DNA of 64,000 nt, taken from contig JASNYI010000001.1 of NCBI GenBank assembly GCA_048500275.1, forward strand, positions 248,001 through 312,000, written 5' to 3'. Positions 58,122-64,000 of the stretch are shown here, one piece after another. This DNA comes from UBA5066 sp048500275 (GTDB lineage: Bacteria; Acidobacteriota; Thermoanaerobaculia; UBA5066). Position 1 is the stretch's first letter; the number at the start of each line of letters is the position of its first letter. Both the position numbers and the translations under genes were made by a program. The notes under the pieces are model-generated. The model was not told the origin of the DNA. It made no database searches and saw nothing but the letters and a program-made list of their open reading frames with translations.

Positions 58122-58493
58122 GTGGACGCGCCGCTCCCCGTCCCCTCCCCTTCCGATGCGGCCCGGATGCTCGCCGTCGTCCCGTGGGCCGACCGCCTCC
58201 GCGCCGGCCGGATGAAGCCGCCGATCGGCCTGATCCGGAACGACGTGAGGAGCCTGCAGGAGCTGGAGCTCCTCCTCGAGCCCGCCCCGTCGACCCTTCC
58301 GGGCCTCGACTTCGCCTCCGCGGCGGCGTGGGTCGAGCGGGCGGTCGGCGACGCCGGGCTCGCCGCCGCGATCCGGGAGGAGGCGGCGCGCGAGGCGAGC
58401 TACGTCGACCGCTGCCGCTCCCTCCACGCCGTCGTCGCGCGCCGGGTCGCGCAGGTCCGCGAGGCGGCGGGCGCCGCCGGGAAGGAGGCCTGA
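58122..58493 (+). CDS. small protein downstream of AOR, unknown
   Basis: 123 aa. GTG at 58122 with AGGAGG overlapping the AOR stop region. Helical, no membrane segment or signal, no cysteine cluster; single Cys near residue 98 (VDRCRSLHAVVARR). WADRLRAGRMKPPIGLIRND and LQELELLLEPAPSTLPGLDF look like a folded domain, not spurious. Not recognised. Position suggests a chaperone or assembly factor for the AOR, but that is only inferred. Confidence 0.58.
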   Translation: MDAPLPVPSPSDAARMLAVVPWADRLRAGRMKPPIGLIRNDVRSLQELELLLEPAPSTLPGLDFASAAAWVERAVGDAGLAAAIREEAAREASYVDRCRSLHAVVARRVAQVREAAGAAGKEA

Positions 58494-58494
58494 G

Positions 58495-59025
58495 ATGAAA
58501 CGCGCCGCCGACCGGATCGCCGCTCTCGCCTCCGCCCTCGGCGCCGGGGTCGTCGCCGCTGTCGCGTTCGCGGGCTCCGCTTCCGGGGCCGAGCCTCCCG
58601 AGCTGAAGGGCGGCGTCGCCTACACCGGCGTCCACCGCTTCGACTACAACAAGGACGGCAACCGGAACCGCGTCCAGTTCTTCCTCATCTTCAAGGCCCG
58701 CCCCGCCGTCGGGAAGAAGGGCGAGCCCGGCCACCGGCCCGAGGAGGGGTCGCTCTCGTACCGCGTCTACGACCTCGACACCGGCAAGCAGGTCGACAGC
58801 TGGACGAACGGCTTCAACATGGGCTTCCCCGCCTCCGACCGGCCCTACCCGCTCACCGACATCGCGATCGACGGGAAGACCGCGACCTTCGAGGGAATGG
58901 GGCTGAAGTGGACGATCGTCGACGGCGGCGAGGGGTTCGAGAAGGACACGGTCGAGACGGACGACGGCGTGAGGAAGCGGACGATGCGGACCTACGCGGG
59001 CGACCTGAAGGTCGGATCGCCGTAG
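58495..59025 (+). CDS. exported protein with calcium-like loop, unknown
   Basis: 176 aa, ATG one base after the previous stop. Signal peptide (residues 1-31, ending SASGA), then a beta-rich domain starting GGVAYTGVHRFDYNKDGNRN. The acidic loop DYNKDGNRN matches EF-hand/dockerin-like calcium patterns. No family recognised. Last gene of the AOR cluster, possibly a substrate-binding or structural partner. Confidence 0.58.
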   Translation: MKRAADRIAALASALGAGVVAAVAFAGSASGAEPPELKGGVAYTGVHRFDYNKDGNRNRVQFFLIFKARPAVGKKGEPGHRPEEGSLSYRVYDLDTGKQVDSWTNGFNMGFPASDRPYPLTDIAIDGKTATFEGMGLKWTIVDGGEGFEKDTVETDDGVRKRTMRTYAGDLKVGSP

Positions 59026-59097
59026 GCCGCCGTCCCGGGCGCGCGGGACGCGTGCCGCTTCCGGCGGGCCGGCCGGCGCCCCTCTTTCAGGCCCCGA

Positions 59098-59125
59098 TTG
59101 CAATACAGTATTCTTGCGGTATAGT
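59098..59125 (+). promoter_or_regulatory. sigma-70-like promoter for the DUF2092 operon
   Basis: TTGCAA (59098-59103), a 16-bp spacer and TATAGT (59120-59125), in a locally AT-rich patch. Leads to a leader of about 150 nt before the ATG at 59281. It is the best consensus match in the window. Confidence 0.55.
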
Positions 59126-59280
59126 CCGCGGTTTTCTCGAGGAGTTCGACAGGGCGCGACTCGTCCTCGGCCTTCCCGTCGGATCGGCGACCGCCCCGTC
59201 GGCCGTCCCCGGGATCCGGAAGGTCGCCGAGGTCGCAACGTGCCGAATTCCCGGTTCGCCAGCCGAGAGAGGTACGCCGC

Positions 59281-60126
59281 ATGAGAACGTCGCCCCGTCC
59301 GAAACGCCTCACAGCTCGCGGGCTGCTGCTCGTCGCGCTCCTCCTCGCCTCGGCGCCCGCCGCCGCGCAGGAGATGAAGCCTCCCGCGCAACCTCCCGTC
59401 CCGCCCCCGGCGGCCGCCGAGGCCGACGCCGACCGCGTCGTCGAGCCCGAGGCCGCGGCCCTCCTCAAGGCCGCCTGGGAGTGGCTCGGCGCGCAGGAGA
59501 GCTACGCCTTCCACGCCGACGTCGAGTACGACGAGGTCTACGGCGAGGAGACCCGCGTCCGCGTCGGAGGGCGCGTCGACGCGCTCGTCCGCCGGCCCGA
59601 CCGGTTCAAGGTCTTCTTCGGCGGCGACCGGGGCCAGAAGAACTACTTCTACGACGGGAAGGCGTTCACGCTGGTCGACCTCCGCACGAAGACCTTCGCC
59701 TCGGCGCCCGTGACGGGCGGCAACGACGCCGCGGTGGAGACGATCGTCGAGAAGCTCGGCGTCCCGCTGCCGCTCTCGGACTTCCTCGTGACCGGAGCGG
59801 CCTACGGCGCCGACGAGCTGAAGGCGGCGTACGTCGTAGGACAGAGCCGCCTCGGCGGGAGGCGCTGCCACCAGGTCCTCGTCCTCCTCGACGACCTCGA
59901 CTTCCAGATCTGGATCGAGGCCGACGGGAACCCGGTCATCCGCAAGCTCGTCCTCGTCTACCGCGAGGCGCCGGGCCAGCCGCAGTTCGAGGCGAACTTC
60001 ACGGAGTGGTACCCGTCGACGAGGCTCTCCGACTACGTCTTCGCCTTCCTCCCCGACGACTCGTTCCGCAAGGTCGCGCTCGCCGTCCCCGCCGCCGAGC
60101 CGGCCCCCGCGCCGGAGAAGGAGTGA
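59281..60126 (+). CDS. DUF2092 family exported protein, full length
   Basis: 281 aa. Signal peptide (GLLLVALLLASAPAAAQ), a Pro/Ala linker, a helix (EAAALLKAAWEWLGAQESYA), then a LolA-like sheet: YDEVYGEETRVRVGGRVDAL, RRPDRFKVFFGGDRG, YFYDGKAFTLVDLRTK, LGVPLPLSDFLV and FQIWIEADGNPVIRKLVLVY. It keeps the N-terminal part missing from the copy at 5745. Function of DUF2092 unknown; the fold suggests lipid or hydrophobic ligand binding in the periplasm. The DUF6515 gene follows after 4 bp. Confidence 0.9.
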   Translation: MRTSPRPKRLTARGLLLVALLLASAPAAAQEMKPPAQPPVPPPAAAEADADRVVEPEAAALLKAAWEWLGAQESYAFHADVEYDEVYGEETRVRVGGRVDALVRRPDRFKVFFGGDRGQKNYFYDGKAFTLVDLRTKTFASAPVTGGNDAAVETIVEKLGVPLPLSDFLVTGAAYGADELKAAYVVGQSRLGGRRCHQVLVLLDDLDFQIWIEADGNPVIRKLVLVYREAPGQPQFEANFTEWYPSTRLSDYVFAFLPDDSFRKVALAVPAAEPAPAPEKE

Positions 60127-60130
60127 CGCC

Positions 60131-60787
60131 GTGAAGAAGACCGGCGCGATCCTCGTCCTCGCCCTGCTCGCGGTGCCGACGGTCTCGGAAGCTCGCGACC
60201 GCGGGCGGTACTCCTCGGGCTCGATCCGTCACCGGCCCGGCCCGCCGCCGCGGCCCCACCCGCGCCCCCCGTACCGGCCTCCGCGTCCCGGCGTGACGGA
60301 CGCCTACATCCGGCACGAGATCCGCAAGGAGATCCGGCGCGAGATCCGAGACGCCCGTCGCGACCGATTCCTCTTCCTCGGCGGGCTCGCCGTCCTCGGC
60401 GCGATCACGCGCAGCCTCCCGCCCCGCCACACGACGATCGTCGTCCAGGGCTCGAGCTACTACTACGCCGAGGGGACCTGGTACGTCGCCGCGGGCGGCC
60501 AGTACCGCTGCGTCCCGCCTCCCATCGGCGCCGTCGTCACGGTCGTCCCACCGAACGCCTACGTCGTCGTCTGGGGCGGCGTCCGCTACCACTACTTCAA
60601 CGGCGCGTTCTACGCGCCCCGGGGCGCGGGCTACGCGATCGTCGCGCCGCCCCGCGGCGTCATCGTGCCGGCCCTGCCGCAAGGCTACGTGCAGCAGGGA
60701 GACACGTACGAGTACGGCGGCGTCGCCTACAACGAGGTCCTCGGCCCCGACGGCGAGCCCGGATACCAGGTGGTCGGCGCGCCCTGA
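60131..60787 (+). CDS. DUF6515 family exported protein
   Basis: 218 aa, GTG at 60131. Signal peptide (ILVLALLAVPTVSEA), a Pro/Arg-rich segment, a helix (IRHEIRKEIRREIRDARRDR) and tandem copies of the YYYAEGTWYV / YHYFNGAFYA motif around residues 105-170, ending with GYQVVGAP. These YYY...F repeats typify DUF6515. Role unknown; a common neighbour of DUF2092. Confidence 0.8.
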   Translation: MKKTGAILVLALLAVPTVSEARDRGRYSSGSIRHRPGPPPRPHPRPPYRPPRPGVTDAYIRHEIRKEIRREIRDARRDRFLFLGGLAVLGAITRSLPPRHTTIVVQGSSYYYAEGTWYVAAGGQYRCVPPPIGAVVTVVPPNAYVVVWGGVRYHYFNGAFYAPRGAGYAIVAPPRGVIVPALPQGYVQQGDTYEYGGVAYNEVLGPDGEPGYQVVGAP

Positions 60788-60826
60788 CGCCCGGCCTCCT
60801 CACGAAGACGACAAGGAGACAGGACC

Positions 60827-61219
60827 ATGAGCCGCCGCCGCACGATCGCCTTCGCCGCCCTTCTCCTCCTCTCGCTCGCGTCGACGTTCCCCGTGCACGC
60901 CGCCTGGAAAGTCCTCGCCGTCCTCAAGGCCGACAAGGGCGTCGATCGCGACGAGGTGTCGGTCTCGGCCAAGCGGGCCTATCGCCAGCTCCGCCTGAAG
61001 GCCGACGGCGCCGACGTCGAGATCCAGAGCCTCCACGTCGTCTACGGGAGCGGCGAGCCCGACAAGATCGACGTGCGCAAGACCCTCCGCGCCGGGACCT
61101 CGACCTTCCCGCTCGACCTGAAGGGGGGCGAGCGCTTCATCCAGAAGGTCGTCCTCTGGTACAGGACGCCCGAGAGGGAGTCGAAGAAGGCCATCGTCAC
61201 GATCTACGGGAATGACTGA
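60827..61219 (+). CDS. small exported protein, DUF2541-like
   Basis: 130 aa. Signal peptide (residues 1-25), then a beta-rich domain: WKVLAVLKADKGVDRDEVSV, RQLRLKADGADVEIQSLHVV and VVLWYRTPERESKKAIVTIY. The pattern fits DUF2541 (YaaI-like) proteins, function unknown. The stop overlaps the next gene's start by 8 bp, so it is coupled to the MscS paralogue. Confidence 0.65.
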   Translation: MSRRRTIAFAALLLLSLASTFPVHAAWKVLAVLKADKGVDRDEVSVSAKRAYRQLRLKADGADVEIQSLHVVYGSGEPDKIDVRKTLRAGTSTFPLDLKGGERFIQKVVLWYRTPERESKKAIVTIYGND

Positions 61220-62870
61220 CGCCCGACGGGCCGCGCTCGCCACCCTCGGCCTCCTCCTCCTCTCCGCCGCGCCGTCGCGGGCCTCGGGCCCTGCTGCCGC
61301 GGCGGCGGCCCAGGCTCCACCGGCCGCCGCCGTCGCGCCGCCTCCCGCCGACGTCCTCGTCGGGAATCGCCCCGTCGTCACGCTGCGGGGTCTCCTGTTC
61401 CAGAATCCGCCGGCCGAGCGGGCGCGCGTCGCCAGCGAGCGGATCGAGAAGGCGATCGAAAGGGGTCGCGACCTGACCGTCGCCGTCCGCGAAGACACCG
61501 CCGGCCGCCTCCTGACGGTAGGGGATCGGGGCGCGTTCGTCCTCGTCGAGGGTGACGTCGACGAGGCCTCGGGCGAGACCCTCGACCAGGTCGCCGCCGC
61601 CGCCGCCGCCCGGCTCACGCTCGCAATCTCCGAGGCCCGGGAACGACGGAGCCTGCCCGACCTCCTGAAGGCCGTGGGACTGAGCGTCGTCGCGACGGCG
61701 GTCCTCGTCTTCGTCGTCCTCCTCCTCGAGCGAGTCCGACGCTGGGCCGGCCGGAAAGCCGCCGACGCGGCCCACCGGCGCCTCGGCGACCTCCAGATCT
61801 CGGGACGAGCGCTCGTCGAGAAGGACCGCGTCTACTGGGTCACCACGCGTCTCGTCCTCCTCCTGACCCGCGTCGTCGACCTCGTCGCTCTCTACGTCTG
61901 GCTCGCCTTCGTCCTCGAGCGCTTCGCGTGGACGCGCCCCTGGGGCGAGCACCTCGGCGACTGGTTCCTGAAGACCTCGGCGATGCTCGGCGTCGCGGCG
62001 CTTCGAGCCCTCCCCGACCTCGCCATCGTCGGGCTCATCTTCATCGCGACGAGGTGGCTCCTGAGGGGCCTCGCGTTCCTCTTCTCCGCCATCGAGGACG
62101 GGCGGATCGAGGTCTCGCAGACCCTTCGCGAGACGACCCAGCCGACCCGCCGCATCGTCACCGTCGTCGTCTGGGTCTTCGCCCTCATCATGGCCTACCC
62201 CTACCTGCCGGGGAGCGGGACCGAGGCGTTCAAGGGGATCGGGGTCATGGTCGGCCTCATGGTCTCCCTCGGCTCGAGCGCCCTCATCGGCCAGCTCGCG
62301 AGCGGGTTCATGCTCATGTACTCGCGGACGCTCCGCGTCGGTGACTTCGTCCGCGCGGGCGACCTCGAGGGCACGGTCGTCCAGCTCGGCCTCTTCGCGA
62401 CGCGCATCCGCACGAACAAGAGGGAGATCATCACGATCCCGAACACCGTCCTCGCGGGGCAGGTCACCAAGAACTACACGCAGGCCCAGGAACAGCAGCC
62501 CGTCGTCGTCGGCACCGGTATCACCATCGGCTACGACACCCCGTGGCGGCAGGTGGAGGGGCTCCTCCTCCTGGCTGCCGAGCGGACGCCGGGCATCAGG
62601 ACGGACCCGCCTCCCTGGGTGAACCAGCGCTCCCTCGGCGACTTCTACGTCGATTACGAGCTCTGCGCCGCCCTCGAGGACGCAACCCAGCGCGTCAGGA
62701 CCCTCACGGCCCTTCACTCGAGCATCCTGGATGCCTTCAACGAGTTCGGCGTCCAGATCACCTCGCCCAACTACGAGGCCGACCCGGAGGCGCCGAAGGT
62801 CGTCCCGCGCGAGCAGTGGTTCGCGGCGCCGGCGCGGCGGACGCCCGGAGAGGAGCGCCGAGGAGCCTGA
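61212..62870 (+). CDS. MscS-family mechanosensitive channel (paralogue 2)
   Basis: 552 aa. ATG at 61212 lies inside the end of the upstream gene. Same architecture as the protein at 48026: signal peptide, exported domain (VVTLRGLLFQNPPAERARVA), membrane helices, MscS core (LIMAYPYLPGSGTEAFKGIG, RTLRVGDFVRAGDLEGTVVQ, IITIPNTVLAGQVTKNYTQ) and C-terminal DPEAPKVVPREQWFAAPA. Long stretches are the same in both proteins, so this is a recent duplication. Its 3' end overlaps the convergent gene by 100 nt. Confidence 0.93.
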   Translation: MTDARRAALATLGLLLLSAAPSRASGPAAAAAAQAPPAAAVAPPPADVLVGNRPVVTLRGLLFQNPPAERARVASERIEKAIERGRDLTVAVREDTAGRLLTVGDRGAFVLVEGDVDEASGETLDQVAAAAAARLTLAISEARERRSLPDLLKAVGLSVVATAVLVFVVLLLERVRRWAGRKAADAAHRRLGDLQISGRALVEKDRVYWVTTRLVLLLTRVVDLVALYVWLAFVLERFAWTRPWGEHLGDWFLKTSAMLGVAALRALPDLAIVGLIFIATRWLLRGLAFLFSAIEDGRIEVSQTLRETTQPTRRIVTVVVWVFALIMAYPYLPGSGTEAFKGIGVMVGLMVSLGSSALIGQLASGFMLMYSRTLRVGDFVRAGDLEGTVVQLGLFATRIRTNKREIITIPNTVLAGQVTKNYTQAQEQQPVVVGTGITIGYDTPWRQVEGLLLLAAERTPGIRTDPPPWVNQRSLGDFYVDYELCAALEDATQRVRTLTALHSSILDAFNEFGVQITSPNYEADPEAPKVVPREQWFAAPARRTPGEERRGA

Positions 62871-63358
62871 GCCGTGCCGGCAGCCGACGGGAGCCTCGCC
62901 GTGAAGCTCATCCCCTCGCGGAGGTCCTGGACCGCCACTTCCTTCCCGTCGACGAGGAACCTGAAGCTCTCGGGAACGGTGAGCTTCTTGCAGGTGCCGT
63001 CGGCGAGCCGGGCCATGACCGTGCTGCCGACGACCTCGAGGACCTTTCCGTTCCTGACCGTCGTCACCTTGACGGGGGTCGTCGTCTCCGTCTTCACGAA
63101 GTCGGCCCCGAGAACCGTCCCGACCTCGAGCGTCTCGCAGGTCGTCGCGACGCCGTCGACCATGACGGTCTTGCCGGGAGCCGGCGTGAACTCCTGGATG
63201 CTCCCGTCCTGCATCTGGACGGCGACCTTCCCGTCGTACTTCGCGACGACGGTGCCGGTCTTGTGAATGATCGCCTCGGACGTCGACTGCGCGACGGCCA
63301 CGGATTCGATGAAGGGCGCCACCGCCAGCAGGGCTGCGATCTTCAGGGTGCTTTCCAT
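62771..63358 (-). CDS. exported protein with repeated DG motifs, unknown
   Basis: 195 aa. GAGAAGGAGAG precedes ATG 63358; signal peptide (ALLAVAPFIESVAVAQ). Two related segments follow: TVVAKYDGKVAVQMQDGSIQ with VMVDGVATT, and KVLEVVGSTVMARLADGTCK with FRFLVDGKEVAVQDLREGMS. This duplicated small beta domain is seen in uncharacterised exported proteins of Acidobacteriota and Proteobacteria. The last 33 residues are encoded antisense to the MscS gene and have no domain character; the original stop may have been lost. Confidence 0.68.
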   Translation of the reverse strand: MESTLKIAALLAVAPFIESVAVAQSTSEAIIHKTGTVVAKYDGKVAVQMQDGSIQEFTPAPGKTVMVDGVATTCETLEVGTVLGADFVKTETTTPVKVTTVRNGKVLEVVGSTVMARLADGTCKKLTVPESFRFLVDGKEVAVQDLREGMSFTARLPSAAGTAQAPRRSSPGVRRAGAANHCSRGTTFGASGSAS

Positions 63359-63421
63359 CTCGGTTCTCTCCTTCTCCAGATCGGGTTGGCTCTGTGTGCA
63401 GGATTCGACGATCGACGGGGA

Positions 63422-64000
63422 CTACTTCTCTCCTCTCGCGGGGGGCGCCTCCTTTCGAACGCGTGGTGATGAAGCCTCGGAGGTTTCGCGGTCGGTCGGC
63501 GGCGGAACGCCCCCGTCGCGGCCCACGGCGCGGACGACGTAGCGCTGCGGCGCGCTCCCGATGAAGTAGAACGGATGGCAGGTGACGAGCGTCAGGACGG
63601 GCGAGGCCGTCGGCTCGAGCACCCAGACGTCCTCCGGCTGGACGATCCGGATCGACTCCACGACGCAGGTGCGCCGGGACGAGAGAGTCCGGACCTCGAG
63701 GGCGTCCCCCGCCACGACGTCCTCGAGGCCCCGGAAGAACCCGTCGCGGTGGCCGGCGATCCCCGAGTTCCCGACTTCCCCGGGCGGGGCGTCCCCTCGA
63801 TGAGACCGACCGCCCGGTTCAGCGTCCGGTCGTCGGTTCCCGGCAGGACCGGTACCTCGAGGCCGATCCTCGGGATCGAGAGAACGGCGAGAGGCGTCCC
63901 GAGCTCCTCACGAGGGCTCTCTTCGCAGGCCCGGATTCGCCCGGGCGACCAGAGGCGGTTGTCGAGGTCCCGGGCGGCGGGTCGTGTCGTCGCGCCGCCA
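63422..64000 (-). pseudogene. class D/GN-type sortase, apparent frameshift, 5' end outside window
   Basis: The 3' part (63715-63422 and upstream in the same frame) has GNSGIAGHRDGFFRGLEDVV (catalytic His), LVTCHPFYFIGSAPQRYVVR (catalytic Cys and Arg) and an unusual Pro/Glu-rich tail. The 5' part, in another frame from the window end to about 63785, reads AVLSIPRIGLEVPVLPGTDD and LNRAVGLIEGTPRPG, the normal start of the sortase domain. The frames meet at a C-run (63778-63781), where one base appears to be missing. It may be a true mutation or a sequencing error. The protein would cleave a C-terminal sorting signal. Confidence 0.72.

Noticed and set aside
1..64000. tRNA, rRNA, insertion sequence, phage or integron features
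   Set aside because: No transposase, integrase or tail/capsid gene, no terminal inverted repeats, and no tRNA or rRNA sequence noticed on either strand.

Overview
The window is GC-rich (roughly 70%), densely coded DNA from a diderm bacterium. It holds many signal-peptide proteins, lipoproteins, outer-membrane barrels and a BamA-like protein, AGGAGG-type ribosome binding sites, frequent GTG starts and 1-4 bp start/stop overlaps. The gene content (DUF3300/DUF2950/sulfatase block, DUF3604-HupE operon, AOR-type tungsten/molybdenum enzyme, multihaem cytochrome, sortase in a diderm) would fit Acidobacteriota, for example a Thermoanaerobaculia- or Holophagae-like lineage. That placement is an inference and not proven here. 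I see no rRNA, tRNA, CRISPR array, insertion sequence or prophage.

1-20 kb: a DUF3300 fragment and a DUF2950 gene face a leftward set made of gnd, a FadL-like barrel and two coiled-coil periplasmic proteins. Next comes a leftward sulfatase block (arylsulfatase, neuromedin-U-like transporter, truncated DUF2092, VVGRP repeat protein) with a decayed sulfatase tail downstream. A divergent AraC-type regulator sits upstream of the sulfatase. A lipoprotein/barrel pair is divergent from a tightly overlapped operon DUF3604 - parvulin - HupE/UreJ x3. Two small envelope proteins follow.

19.5-27.5 kb: a nucleotidyltransferase with an 84-aa partner, DUF2254, a barrel, and a translationally coupled BamA-like protein plus SulP anion transporter, all leftward. 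A rightward outer-membrane transporter and a TVGYGD potassium-type channel follow.

27.5-36 kb: a seven-gene leftward operon for amide and acidic amino acids: aspartate ammonia-lyase, a small exported protein, a DASS symporter, an aspartate/alanine-type exchanger, asparaginase, a DcaP-like porin and glutaminase. Together they could import Asn/Gln/Asp and release ammonium and C4 acids.

36-51.6 kb: small exported proteins, a LolA-like protein, DUF2252, a GH63-like and a GH13 glycosidase, a P1-nuclease/phospholipase-C-fold protein coupled to a phospholipase D lipoprotein, an MscS channel, and a FixJ/FixL-like pair whose 3' ends overlap convergently.

51.9-59 kb: the most interesting block. fdhD, an octahaem cytochrome coupled to an outer-membrane barrel, and a Tat-exported four-cluster ferredoxin with an AOR-family enzyme. 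A nearly identical 18-nt element lies upstream of fdhD and in the cytochrome/ferredoxin divergent promoter region. I read this as a candidate periplasmic tungsten/molybdenum oxidoreductase wired to a cytochrome/porin route across the outer membrane.

59-64 kb: a full-length DUF2092 protein with DUF6515 and a small exported protein, a second MscS paralogue, a convergent exported protein, and a sortase with an apparent frameshift running off the window end.
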